Below are positions 44,462 to 56,258 of a stretch of DNA of 64,000 bases, piece by piece. The stretch is taken from assembly GCA_030267565.1 (NCBI GenBank), contig BRXU01000011.1, positions 1,912,501 to 1,976,500 on the forward strand, given 5' to 3'. This DNA is from Pleodorina starrii (Eukaryota > Chlorophyta > Chlorophyceae > Chlamydomonadales > Volvocaceae). Position numbers and translations under genes: made by a program. How positions within the stretch are numbered: position 1 is the first letter of the stretch; every line of letters starts with the position of its first letter. The notes beneath the pieces are model-generated. The model was not told where the DNA came from and did no database searches. It saw only the letters and a list, made by a program, of their open reading frames with translations.

Positions 44462-47400
44462 TCAGCACTCCTCGCCCACCGTCCCCTCCGATTGCTCCAT
44501 AATCACGTCCATGCCCCCGCCGCCCTCCAGCCCGCCACCACCCAGTCCCCGCGTGGGGCTGCCGCTGCGCCGCCCCGGCATCGCCGATGTGGGTCGCGCG
44601 GTGGTGGGCCGCGCAGACATGGGCCGAGCAGAGGTGGGCCGCCCGCCGCCGCCGGCCCTGCTGCCGGGCCGCGGGGCCAAACCCAGGCCCAGGCCCAGCC
44701 CCAGCGGCTGCTCCAGCGGCGGCGGCGCGTCACCGTCGCCCCACTCCGCAATGCCGTCGCTGTCGTACTGCCCCGACCCCGAGGACGACCTGCCGGCGGC
44801 AAAGTCGACGGCATTGTTGCTGAAGCGGCCCGGCCCAGCCCGGCCAAACTGCGAGGCGCCGTGCAGCGCCACCAGCGCATCGTCGCCGTCGGGCCGGCTG
44901 AAGCGCGGCTCCAGTGACGGATGCGGCGGCAACGGATGCGGCGGCACCGCCACCGTGTCGCGCTCGTCAGCGTCGTGGTGAAAGTCCTCCTGGAACTTGA
45001 CGTGGGGTTGCGAGTGAGAGTACGGATGCTCCCCGCCGTCGTCGTCACCGCCGCCGTCGCCGCCGTCGTCCTCCTCCCCGCCCTCCCCGTCGATCTGTTT
45101 CTGCGCCGCCACTACCGCCACCGCCGCCACCATCTCCGCCAGCCTCGCCGCCAGCTGGTCCGCCGGCACCGGCATGCTCTGCAGCACCTCCGGCGGCACC
45201 GGCACCGGCACGCCGTCGACCAGTACGGCGCCGCTGGCGCCGTCGTACACCAGCCCGGTAGCTGCCGCCGCTGCCGCCGCCAGGTCGCCCACCGGCAGCA
45301 TCTCGGTGCCCTCATCGTCGTCGTCCTCCGCGTCCGCCTCCGCGTCGGCCAGATACGCCCGCAGGTCGACCCGCGGGTTGGGCGCCGACTCGCGAGTGCG
45401 GCCCGCCGACGCGCCGCGCACCGGCGGCACCGCCGGAGCCGCCGCGCTCGACGCCTCCGCCGCCAGCGCCGCCGCCAAGCTAATCGACGAGGCGCCGACG
45501 GCGAGGCCGGCAGCGCCGCCGGGGCCGGTGGAGGAGGCGGGGCGGATAAGCCCGGCGGAGCCGGGCCGCGGCAGACCCGGCGAGCCCGCGCGTGCGAAGC
45601 TGCCGTACGTTGCCGATCCCGGCCGCACCCGCCCCGCCGACCCTGGCCGCGTGCCGCCGCTGCCGCTGGCGCTCCGCAGCATCGCAGCCGGGCTGGAGCG
45701 CTGCCCCTCCAGAAGCTGCTGCTCCGAGACGCGACCACCGCTGCCGCTGCCGGCTGCGGCAGCAACGGCGCCGCCCTGCGACGGATCCGAAAACGGATCC
45801 AGGGCCGACAGCTCATGCCGCGCCATGCTCCGCTCCGGACTGCCGACCCCGACGCCGACGCCGCCGCTGCTGGTGTCCGTGCCGACGCCGACGCCGGCGG
45901 CGGAGCCGCCGGCGCCGCCCAGCGCAGGCGCGGAGGAGGGGCGCGTGGCGAGGCGCGGGTGGTATGCGGCCATTTTGAGCGAGTTCTGCAGGCGGCTGAT
46001 TTGGGTCCGACCCAGGCGCGTGTAGGCCCAGCGCGGGTCGCCGGGTCCCGGCAGTGTGCTGTCCTCCGTCAGGTCCGGAGCCGCGAAGCCCACCACCGTA
46101 GGCGGCTTGTGGTCCGGGCCCTGACGCGCCACCTCCGCAATCGTCGTGGAGCTGAACCGAGGCCGCATCGCCGACATGGAGGCAGCGGCACCAGCCGCCG
46201 CCGGCCGCGCGGCGGAGCCAGGGCGGCTGGCGGCGGCTCCGCCGCCGCCAGCGGCTGACGCCGCCGCCGGCGCAAAGCTGGTCGGGTTGCCGCCGTTGAC
46301 GGCCGCCGCCACCGCCATGGCGGCAACATGTCTGCTCATGTTGCCTCGGGCCTTACGCGCCTGCTCCTCCCACACGTACTTTGCGTAGGGGTCGGTGGGC
46401 TGGGTGTACTCAAACATGACCTTGCCAGAGTCCGTGCGGCCCGCCCGGATGGGGTCCGGTGGCTCTACGGCCAGCACCCCCACGTCCATGAGCTCAGGGC
46501 CCTTGCTGCCGCGCCGCCCCGTTACCATCGTCGACACGGAGACGGAGGAGGCGATGGCGGCGATGACCGGCCCCAGGTCGGCGGCGGTGCCGCCGTTGCC
46601 GGGCGCGCTCTGGGGCCGGTGCGGTTTGAATCCGCCCACGCGGGGGAGCTTGTTCCTGTGGGGTCAGGGTCGGGACCGGGAGGAGGGGGGTGCAAGGACG
46701 GGAGGGAGACAAGATCGTCCTGAAGTTTAGGTTCCCCGAACCGCCCGAACCGCCCGAGTGCAAAGTCGACACCACGACACATAGCCCCCACAGTCTTCGT
46801 ATCCTGGGTTTGGGTGTGCGTGCAAGTGTGTGGGTGCGGGTGAGGGGGCGAGAGGGGGCGGGAGGAAGGACCCACCCGGTGGGGCTGGCCGGTGCCGCTC
46901 CTCCGCCGGCGGGCGCCAGCGGCGGGCGCTGGTGGTTCCTGGCGCTGGGGCTGCCGTACGCCTTCCAGGCCGCCGTGTTGATGTTGGAGGCGTTCATGGG
47001 CACCATGGCTGGAATGGTGCCACTGCGCGAGGGCACGGTGGCGGAGGAGGGGACGGAGGAGGGGGCGGTGCCGCCCGGGGGCAGGGAGCCCCCGCCGCCC
47101 ACAAGCTGCGGGGAGATCTGCGGCAGCGGGAGGGCGGGGGCAGGATTGGGGGCGCGTAAGGGCGGGGACAAATGAAGAAGGTCTCCCATCCTGAGCCCTG
47201 ACGCGGCGCTTGCAGTCGGAAAGGATTTGCAGATGGCGTGGAGGAGGTTTGTATTTTACACAAAGGGGCAGTCGAGCTGGGGACGCCTGCGGTTGGGCAC
47301 GTTACCCTGGGGTTGCCCAAGGCGCGCGGCGGGTAACGCCGCGAGCGTTGGAGACGCGGCGAGCAGCGTAATTGTATGGTTTTGCAATTATTGAATGGTA

Positions 47401-47509
47401 TGATTCCAGAAGGTGAAGAGCTTACCAGGAGGCTTTTCCGCGAGGTGGTGTAAGTGTAGTCGCCCTGGACCAGCTTTGGTCCGAAGCTGTCCAGTCTGCT
47501 GTGGCGCAT
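44462..47509 (-). CDS. Unrecognised low-complexity protein with RPxSA motifs
   Basis: Three exons join in phase to 839 residues: 47509-47426 (MRHSRLDSFGPKLVQGDY and TYTTSRKSLL), 47117-46876, and 46655-44462 (ends TGA). I do not recognise a domain. Conserved-looking parts are the N-terminus, KLPRVGGFKPHRPQSAPG, VMFEYTQPTDPYAKYVWEEQ and WAYTRLGRTQISRLQNSLKM; the rest is Ala/Gly/Ser-rich with acidic patches. RPxSA/RPxSAP repeats (RPQSAP, RPSSAP, RPGSAG, RPTSAR, RPTSAM) are frequent in algal ciliary proteins, so a cilium-linked role is possible but only a guess. The start was chosen because the in-frame ATG at 47509 follows no earlier in-frame ATG in the exon; another ATG lies upstream out of frame. 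The acceptor at 47117 is the least certain junction. Confidence 0.7.
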
Positions 47510-49236
47510 CGACAGCTGGCCAGCTGCCGCATCTCCAGGCGTTGAGCTGACCCCCACATATTGCTACAGAACATGAATGGACCGAGGTGGCGAAAGGTAA
47601 ACCTCGACAGCCATCCGTTGCGAAGAGGGACGGAAGCTGACAGGAAAAAACATAAATTGAGTACATTTTAAAGGAGTTCACGTTAAGCTTACCTGATAAC
47701 TGGCCCTGAGCAACGCTGCTTGGGCGTTGTTTTTAGGCCCAGCCTCTGCCGGAATAAGATGCGCCGCACCTACATAGCGCATAAGATATATCAGGAGTGA
47801 AGCTGCTGCTTACAAAGCGTAGCATGTATAATTTTGCACCGTTCAGTGTGGTTGGGCGGGCGTGCGAAGGCCGCGGCCTCTCTCAGTCTACACACTTCAA
47901 ACCGCCATGGCTGCACTAACCCGCAACAACTGAGAGCCCCTCGAATGATCGGCCGTGCCCACGGCGATGCACGTCCGTGGCCATCACCACCGTCGACACG
48001 CCACTAAAGGTTTTACGGCACTGCAGATTGTCCTACCCTAACATTTTATGCGTAGACGGGATTGCTTACGTCTACCTTGCCAGTGTGCTGAGGGGGGACC
48101 GGCTGTATTGTTGTATTGTATTACAAGCTCGAGAGCTCATAAGGCCCAGACGAGCCAGGAGGCTCATGGACCGCGAGAATAGGCAGGTCAAAAAGGAGCT
48201 AAGAACTATGTCGCCAAGCAGAAACTAAAGCAGGACCGGCATTATTTATCACCACATGTACGGCGTGGCACTACAACATTTTCCCCCGCCGCTGACTGGT
48301 CCTCTCGCTCTGGCCTCTATTCATCCTCAGCACTCACCGATCTTATCACCCCAAGCAGTGTAAGCTAGAGATTTCAACTTATAGAGGTTTTAGACGAAAA
48401 AACTTGGAGAGAGGACCTTCAGAAACGCATTTGCACCGATACATGCCCATGAATTCATACATTTGTTGTTGATGGTGACATAACTTCGCCCTTGGGTACA
48501 CAGAACGGCTTGAAGCCTGGTACCAACCATCTAGCTTCACACCTGCCTGACCGTATGATTCCATAGTTCAGCGGCCGCTGTAAGCTCAATATATACTCTT
48601 GAAAAATGCAGGATAATAGGTAAGTTCTATCTGCCTTCGCTCTTGGCGCTTTGGCCGCAACGCTGGACAGCTGCTGCACCGTCCCCCAAACAGCTCCGCA
48701 AACTGCACTCGAAATGGAGCCCAGTATCTTGTTTCGTTGATCGCGTCGTGAACGCTTTCTGACCTTCGACCTACCTACACTTCGGTCCTCCGAAACCGTC
48801 GGACTTCCAAACACGCAGAGGCGGCCTCCCCAGGCGCTCCTCCGGCAGTCAGAGCCTGGCAGCGGAGACGTCCCAGTCCTCTCACGACCTGGCCTGCTCG
48901 CTTCGGACCAAGTGAGGCCTTCCCGGACACTCGCCGCGTGTCACCGGCACCTCGCCCGGCGGAACGAGAGGCGCGGCCGCCGGAACTAGGCGTGCTTGCT
49001 AGCCCCGGGGCTACCCGAACCCACCCTACCCTTACCCTGCACATCGCGGCACGCTGACAAGCCACACACAATTGCACACACCAGCGCCCGCGCCAGCACC
49101 CGCACCCCCACCAGATCTCGGGTCGCCACGCCCGCAGACGTTGTATTCGTGGCCCTCGCGGTGCACGGCCCGAACAGATGCGGGATGCGAACGCCCCTGA
49201 CGCCCCGGCCCCGCCCCACAACGCGTTGTTCCGCTC
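47510..49236. other. Divergent intergenic region, no gene recognised
   Basis: This stretch is less GC-rich (especially 47.6-48.7 kb) and lies between the starts of two divergent genes. A short plus-strand frame near 48165-48227 with charged residues (MDRENRQVKKEL) has no splice partners and is not supported. Upstream exons of the plus gene starting at or before 49237 could lie in its last few hundred bases. Confidence 0.35.
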
Positions 49237-52200
49237 ATGCCCCCGGTCGGCTACCCGACTACAGCAATGGGCCCCCGCTCCTTGCGCCGACACTGCCCGG
49301 GACTCTCCCCCAACTGCTCCTTGCAAGGCAAGACAAGAGCGCCACCCAACCGAGAGACCCACCCTTCCCTTCCCTTCCCCCGCTGCCCCCTCGGCCTCCC
49401 CCCCGCTGTCCACCTGCTGTCCCCCCCCGGTGCTGCTGCTGCCCCGCTCCCCCCCAGCCCGCTGCTGTACCCCGGGCCCGTATCTCCCGACCGCCGCAAG
49501 ATATCGAGCTACCTGGTGGCGGGACCGCCGCACTGCCCCGACCAGCAACCCAGGGCGCCCTTCTCGCCGCCAGGGTAGGATGGGGTGGGGTGGGGTTGGG
49601 CAGGGCAGGTGAAGGTTGGGCTCGAGGGTAAGAGCGGTGCTGCGGTTTGACCCACGGGGTGGGGGATAGGATGGGGGATAGGGGATAGGGTGGGGGTGTA
49701 ACGATGCAGGCGATGTGGTGCGACGCGATGCAGGGTGGGGCCGTGTGGGTGCGATAGGTGAGTGGAGGGGCCTCCGTTGGGGCCGGGGAGGGGGGGAGGG
49801 GGGGAGGGGGAGGGGGGCCGGCGCTGGCAAAGATAATGTCGCGCTGCGCTGCACTGCTTTGTATTGTACTGCATTGTCGTGCAATGTACTGCATTGCTGG
49901 TGTTGCTGGTGTTGTTGCTGCTGAAGATGTCAGGGGGTGTGCCGGGCGGGTGGGTGGGTGGGAGAGGCGGTGTTGGAGCCACTGAGGCGCCCAGACAGGC
50001 AGACAGACAGACAGGCAGGTCGGTGCCGGCTGCGCTGGCTGCGATGCCTCGGTGCGGAGTTGGCGCTGATCCAGGTTCCAGCTTCCAGCTTCCCGGCTGA
50101 TCTGGCTCCGGGCCAAGTCAGTGCCCCGGCCACTGTACGTAGAACACTAAGCGCTCGCGCCTGGCGCCCCTCCCTGTCCCCTCCGGACCCCTGCCCTGCC
50201 TGTCTTCCCCGCAGGGTCGCCCTCACCGGCCCCTGGCTGCCCTTCTCCCTGGTGCCCCTGCCGCCCAAGTTGGTGTTTGAGACGTGGTGGCACGAGGGGC
50301 CGCACCAGAGGGTGAGGGCGAGGGGAAGTGGGGAAGTGGGATGAGGGGATTTGGGGTTGTGGGGAAGGGGGCGGGGGTATGGAATTGGGGATAGGATGAG
50401 GTGTAGGGGTAGGGGTGAGGACGCAGGCGAAGGGAGGCAGGGAGTGAGGCAGGGCGCGGTGGGACGGAATGTCATGCATCCGCGGACCGCTGTGCCTCGC
50501 CTCAGCTCTGCCCTCACTGGCCCGTTGTCGCCCCCACTGGCGATGGGGGGCCGGCAAGGGAACGGCGCGCGGGGCTCCCCGCGTGTACTCCCCCTCACCC
50601 TCACCCCTCCCCGCCTGACAATCCGTCAATGGCCTCCGCCTGCTGAATCCGGTCCCCTCCCCACCCCACCCCACCCCTGTTCCGGCCCCCAGATCAACAT
50701 GCACGTGACGTACGACACGGCAACGAAACGCTGCCTAGCGGGGTGAGTGCGGGGGAGGGGAGGGGAGGGGAGGGGTGTGGATGCGGGGCTCCACAGTGAC
50801 GGGGGCTCAGCTGGGCTGGTTTCGGAGCACTCTTGCGTGCTCGTGCCCTGTTGAGCGATGCTCGAGTTGGTGCGCATGCTTCCCCCCCCCCCCCGCTCCC
50901 TCCGCCTCCCTCTTCCCCCTCTTCCCCCCCTTCCCCCTCCTGCCCACTCTTCCCCCTCCTGCCCCCTCCTCTTCTCGCCCCTCTTCTCACCCCTGTTCCC
51001 CCTCCTGCCAGGACGTATGTGTCCCTAGACATGGAGGTGACCACCCCCGGGGGCGGCCCCGTTGACGAGTTCGACCTCCACGTGGGGGCGGAAGTGCGGG
51101 TGGCGGGAAAGAGGGTGACACTGAGGAAGGTGGGTGAGAGGAGTGTGTGTGTGTGGGAGGGGGTGATGAAGATTAAAACCGCAGCGGCTGAACGGAGGCA
51201 ACGTGGTGGGGGGCGAGCGGGTGGGGGAACGCTCCGGGCTTGGGAGGGGGCCGGGAAGAAGAAGTCAGGGCAGGGGAGGGCAGGGGAGGGCAGGGGAGGG
51301 CAGGGGAGGGCAGGGAAGGGCAGGGGAGGGCAGGGGAGGGCAGAGGAGGGCAGGGGAGGGCAGGGAAGGGCAGGGGAGGGCAGAGGAGGGCAGGGGAGGG
51401 CAGGGGAGGGCAGAGGAGGGCAGGGGAGGGAGGGACGGAGGCGACGTTGGCGAACGGACACAGGGCCCAGCAGTACTAACCAGACATGCATACATAAGCT
51501 GTGGGGGGCTTTATCGTGGAGGAGGGGCCGCTAACCCCTCTCCCCGCCTCCCTCCCTCCCCACCCTCCCCCCCTGCAGCCCCTCACTCTAGCCACCCAGA
51601 CCTGGCTCGACCAGCAGGCCCGCGCCATGCTCGTCGCAAAGTACCGCATCGAGGGTGAGCTGTCCAAATTCCGACCCGTGGTTCCGGTGCCCAGCCAGTA
51701 CCCGGAGCCCAAGCGCGCAGAGCCGATCGACTTCGGCTCCCACCAGCATATGCCCGCCGGCGGCCGCGTCAACCTGCGGGCACTGTACGACGCCGTACTG
51801 CAGTTGGCCGAGCAGCTGCGGCAGCACCGCGGCCGGCTGCCGCCGCTGCCCGACGCCGTCGGCGAGCGAGTGGCGGCGGCGGCCGCCGCTGCGCCGGGCC
51901 CGCCGGACTGGTCGCCCGAGCGGCGGGAAGCCGAACGGCGCGAGGCGGAGGCGCGGCAGCGCGAAGCGCTGCTCGCTTCGGTGCCCTCGGATGACCACAC
52001 CTGGCGTAACGACCTAACCAACTGGCTGGATGGCATCCCGCTGGCGGCGTCGTGCTGCACGCGCTACGCCGCCGCCAGGTCGGGTGGGGAGACCGGCAAC
52101 AGGAGCGGCAAGGAGGGGCACAGCCACAGCCACGGTCACGGTCACGGCCACGGACACCGATCGGGGCACCGCAGCGTGCGGCCCAGCGCGGGGGGCATGC

Positions 52201-52559
52201 TGGCCGGCGCCGGCAGCAGCGGCGGCGTCGGCGGCGCCGCCAGCGTCGGCCTGGGCGGCAGCGGCTCGACCCTGGCGTTCAACCTCAGCGTTCTGAGCAA
52301 GCTGGCGGCGATGGCGTCGGTTTCGGGAACGTCAAGCGTCTTCGGCGGTGGCGGCGGCGGCGGTCTCGCCGGCGCCGGCGTCAGCGGGGCCATCGGCACC
52401 GCACCCAGCGGCGGCGGCGGGGCGGCGGCGCCGCCGCCGCCGCGCGTGGGGAGCCCGGTTGGGGCGTCCAGGTCGCCGCTGACGGTGGGGAGTGTTGGTC
52501 CGGCGACGCCGCGGGCGCCGGCGGTGTCGGCGGCGGCGGCGGCGGCGCGGCAGCGGTGA
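49237..52559 (+). CDS. Unrecognised protein, 5' end uncertain
   Basis: I do not recognise this protein. Well-supported exons in phase are: one ending 49574 (LYPGPVSPDRRKISSYLVAG), 50215-50311 (LTGPWLPFSLVPLPPKLVFE), 50693-50742 (INMHVTYDTATKRCLAG), 51012-51129 (YVSLDMEVTTPGGGPVDEFD, then EVRVAGKRVTLRK) and 51579-52559 (starts PLTLATQTWLDQQARAML, ends TGA). The last exon has an ordered first half (YRIEGELSKFRPV, DDHTWRNDLTNWLDG) and a tail rich in Gly/Ala/Ser with a His-rich patch. The first exon may start at the ATG at 49237. More likely, a C-rich tract ending in AG at 49457 is an acceptor and an earlier coding exon is missing. It is divergent from the gene at 44462-47509. Confidence 0.65.
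51266..51432 (+). repeat. 10-bp G-rich minisatellite in an intron
   Basis: About 16 units of GGGCAGGGGA and close variants (GGGAAGGGCA, GGGCAGAGGA) fill the intron between 51129 and 51579. The sense strand is nearly all purine, with regularly spaced G runs able to form G-quadruplexes. Confidence 0.85.
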
Positions 52560-54767
52560 CGGCGGCGGCACCGCCCTTGGCCCCGTAAGGCTGCCGCGTT
52601 AGCCCCGCCTCGGCAGCCTTGCGCGAAATTGTATCCCTTGGCGGGGCGGGGCCGGGGATCTTGCACCCGAAAAAGGGGGCCTTGACGAGTGTAGGAAGCA
52701 CCAAGTGGGGTTAGGTTAGGCCTTGAAAGCATCCGCTAGCAACCAACCAAGGACACGGTGGCTGGCATGCGCCCCGGCGGTCCTTTGGGGGGCGGGTAAT
52801 AAAACGATACCGAAGCATTCTTGGGGGGGGGAGGGCGGTGAACGAATGAGCGAACGCCGGAGGGGCCCCTCGCAACGGCACATAAGGGTACAACAGGTCA
52901 GGCGAGGTCAGGCGGAGGTAGGATTAGTCGTAACGTATCAGCCGCAGCAGGCGCGGCGGGTGCTTTCCTAATGTTATCAGGTAGGGGAGGCGCGGGTTTG
53001 CGATGTCGAGCCGGCTCCAGGCGGACAGGACAGACAGTGGTGGCGGGGCGGTGGTACGTGACAGCAAGCAGTCAGCAGCACGTCAGCTGGTAGTGTTGGT
53101 AGCAGCAGTAGCAGTTGTTGCTGCTGTTCCAGGGGCGGATTGGGACGGTGGGGCTTCATTTCGAGAGGCGACCCCAGCTCGTAGTACTGTTACGATGTTC
53201 TGATGCATGCTGCCGCTGGACGAGCAATCGAGCATGCGCAGCGAGGGGAGGGGAGTTTGAAGAGTGAATTTGCAAGAAAGAAACAAAAAGCTCTGCAGGG
53301 AGGGGAGGGGAGGGAAGGGGAGGGAGGGGGGCGGATCAGAGTCTGGAGGGGCAGAGCCGAGAACGAGGGCGAACGAGGTTTGGCGGCGGGTCCCCGAATG
53401 TCGAGGGGGCCGCGCCCCACGCCGCGTCTCTCGGGTCGACGCGAACTAGGTAAGAGGTTAGGGCTGTTGTAGTATCGTTTTAATGTTTTGGGGTTTAGCC
53501 CCTCGCACCGCCGCGAGTTTGGCGTTCTCGCTGCGCTGGGGCCTCGGGTCGGCGCTCGGGCCGCAGGAGGCAGGAGCAACCGGCATCTCCGCTCGCTCTT
53601 GGCAAGAATATTCGACTTTATTCGAACTTGCATATGCCCGTAGGGGCATGCACCGATGTCGGACCTGGTGGTTCACGTGTCTGGTGGAATGGAATGGAAT
53701 GGGATGCGGTGCCATGCACATTGCAAACTTGAACTCTTGCGATGGCCTCCGCGCGGCAGCGCGGCTTGACCCTGCACCCTGGCCTTTCGACGGTGGGTCC
53801 ACGTGACCCGGCCGACCGTACAGCCCTGATAATGCACACTTTCAGATGACCTGCTCCTGTACCGTACATCGAATTGTTGTAAGCATGTAAGCATGAAATA
53901 ATTGCGGGCACTGTAAGCATTGAACAGGGGCCTCTGGCGCCGATGTGAACCCGCTGGGAGCCAATCAATGATCGAAGCGAGCCTCAGGCGAAGCGGGTCG
54001 TGCAGCCCTGACGTTTTGCTGTGTACGATGTCTGTACGGCAGGCCAACCCCCTGCACAAGTTGGTCGGGTACTGGCCGCAGCCCCAACAGCCCAACTCCC
54101 CAATCTGCAGCTGAGCTCGATTCCGCCGCAAAGAGACGTCACCGCTCCCCCCCCGACGGCCCCCGCGGCCACCTTGTCCCCTTCCCTGCCCTCCCCTCCC
54201 CTCCCCGGGTGGCGGCCTCCCAATGCGCACTGCCGCCCGATTCCCTTCACGTTGAGGGGACCATCAGAGCCGCAGAGCCCTTCCCCACCCACCCACCCAC
54301 CCACCCACCCACCACACGCAGCCAGCCGACGCACGCTGGCCCACTCAGAAATGCAACTGCTTCAAGCCCGCGCCCGTCTGCCTTTTTGCTGCCTGTCTGC
54401 CGCCCCCCCTGCCGCACCCGAGGCGACTGTGTTCCGACTCACTTGAGGCAGTCAGTCTGCGCGCTGCTGCACTGCTACAGTGCACCCCATCAGCGCCACA
54501 GAGGCAGTCAGTACCCCACCTACTACCACTGCCACTACCACTACAACTACTACTACTGGTCAAGTCTCTCTCCCGCCCCTCGGCCTCTCGCGCCCACCGC
54601 TGGCACCAATCACACCAAGTCCAGCCCCCGCGGGCCTCCCTCCGCCTCCTCCTCCCCTCTACCCCCTCCTCCTCCACCAGGCAACGCCTATCCTTCAAGA
54701 TCCACTCCTGCCCTCTCAACCTAACCTCGCACAGTCAGTCAGTCAGTCAGTCGGTCAGCCACCTCGC
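52560..54767. other. Convergent 3' regions, no gene recognised
   Basis: The plus gene ending at 52559 and the minus gene ending at 54768 point into this stretch. I found no exon with coding character. It holds a short GGGGA run near 53300, CACC repeats near 54288-54312 and three sense TGTAA signals near 53.9 kb. Confidence 0.4.
53878..53916 (+). terminator. Cluster of three TGTAA signals
   Basis: TGTAA occurs at 53878, 53886 and 53912 on the plus strand, each followed by GCAT. They could end the transcript of the gene whose stop codon is at 52559, giving a 3' UTR of about 1.3 kb, or belong to an unseen small transcript. Confidence 0.35.
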
Positions 54768-55970
54768 TCACTCCTCCATCATTGCCAGGCCCCCTGCCGC
54801 CCCGGGTGAAGCCGCCCCCCCGAAGCCCCGGCCCGCCCCCTGCCCCCCCTGCCCCCCGCCACCACCATCCCCCGCCCCCGCCATCTCCATCCCCATCGCC
54901 CCCCCTGCTCCTCCCCCACCACCGACCCCCGCAGCCTCCCCTGCCCCTCCCACCCCCGCCCCCGCATCCCCACCCGCCTCTCCACCCCAAGGCCCTGCCC
55001 CCGAAGGCCCTGCCGCCCCCGCCCCAGCCGTGTTCCCCCCCGCCGCTGTGTCAGCAGTTGCTACAGCTGCCGCGGCGGTTGCCTCAGCTGCCTGCAGCTC
55101 CGCCTGCATTGCCGTCAGATGCATCCTCAGCACTTGCAGCTTCTCCGTGTTGATGTGGGCGCGAGCCAGGCTGTGGTAGGCGTGCAGCTCCAGACGGTGA
55201 TCACCGCCGCTCGCCTCGGCGCCCTCCTTGACCAGCTGGAGGGCCTCCTGGGGAAGGGAGGGGAGGGGACAGGGGAGTGGTTTAGTGCTGTATGAGGGGG
55301 AAGGAGTGGTCAGGGGAGGGGAGGGGAGGGATGGATTTGGTGCGTCCCGGGGAGGGGAGGGGAGGGGAGCAGCAGCTGCGCCGGAGCTGGGGTGTGAGGC
55401 TTTGTGGCGGCGGCATGCGGGCCGTGTTTCACAATGAGGGGCCTCCAAGACGGGGTCTTGCAATGAGCGCAAGGGGCCTCGCGGCGCAACCCCACGACGA
55501 GGAGCGTGCCGCGATTGGGAGGGGCGGGATGACGTGCCGCCATAAATCTTCGGCGCCCCGTGGAAGGATACTTGGTCTTTAGGGTTTCACGTCCCTCGCC
55601 CTGCGGCCCCGGAGAAGCCGGCCGCCGTGGCATAGTAACGCACCGCGATCGTGTTCATGAAGTCGGTGCACAGCTGCTGCACGGCACCAGTCAGCTCCGT
55701 CGTTCGCCCCACGCGGGAAAAGTGCTCTGTGACCTGCGCCGCGATCTGCACGCATGCGATGACTTTCTGCGGAGGGGCGGGGGCGGGGCCAACCATGTTG
55801 GGCGGGAACCGGGTTGGGTGTGGGTGTTTGGAGGACAGTTAGGGGGTTGGACGTGCAGGCAGTAGACCCGCCCCGCCCTCCGCTGTTCGGTCCTGGGGCC
55901 CACGTACTTGCTCTATCAGCTGCAGTCGCTTGTAATCCTCCGTTGGCTGCGGTGGGCTTATGCTCGACAT
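54768..55970 (-). CDS. MED11: Probable Mediator complex subunit 11
   Basis: Mediator head-module subunit linking RNA polymerase II to activators. Three exons join in phase to 221 residues: 55970-55908 (MSSISPPQPTEDYKRLQLIE), 55766-55644 (KVIACVQIAAQVTEHFSRVG, TELTGAVQQLCTDFMNTIA) and 55247-54768 (EALQLVKEGAEASGGDHRLE, INTEKLQVLRMHLTAMQAEL, then a tail). The order matches plant MED11: a helix starting LQ.(I/V)E, a second helix with C-x-x-FM-x-(T/S)-I, then a third ending in K-x-x-V-L-x-x-L. Identity is low, as usual for this subunit, so the assignment is a fold-and-pattern match. The roughly 110-residue Gly/Ala/Met-rich tail is absent from plant MED11. The gene is head to head with the NDUFS5 gene. 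Confidence 0.6.
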
Positions 55971-56258
55971 ATTGTCACGGCTTGCTTGGTTCAGCAAATT
56001 GTTTTAAGGTGTTTTTTGGTTACAAGCTCAGGCACGGCAATACTGGTTCCGAAATGCGGGTAGAGGTAGACTTCCAAATAACACAACTGCAACTCGGTTG
56101 CCGTATAAATTTGCGGTACGAGCTTGGGTCGCTGTTTGCTTGCCGTGCTTCCCCCATAGCAAGGTAATTTGTTGTCTAGCGTACTCTCAGCAACGGGTCG
56201 GGTATTCTTCAGCTGACACTCGTCCCCTGTCGGGGCTCTTCTATAATCGCTCGAGGCC
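55971..56258. promoter_or_regulatory. Shared 5' region of divergent MED11 and NDUFS5 genes
   Basis: The two start codons are 288 bases apart on opposite strands. The stretch is AT-richer than its surroundings (for example GTTTTAAGG and CCGTATAAATTTG). CGTATAAAT at 56101-56109 is a plausible TATA element for the plus gene. Confidence 0.5.

Noticed and set aside
46994..47557. Longer N-terminus for the minus-strand gene starting at 47557
   Set aside because: The first codon would be GTG. The next in-frame ATG at 47509 is a better start, and the frame must leave at the GTAAG donor at 47425.
48165..48227. Short charged peptide MDRENRQVKKEL as a small gene
   Set aside because: The peptide is plausible, but it has no upstream or downstream exon, no signals and a stop within 21 codons.
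48775..49884. Minus-strand frame of about 369 codons
   Set aside because: It is antisense to the 5' part of the plus-strand gene, low in ordered sequence and has no splice support.
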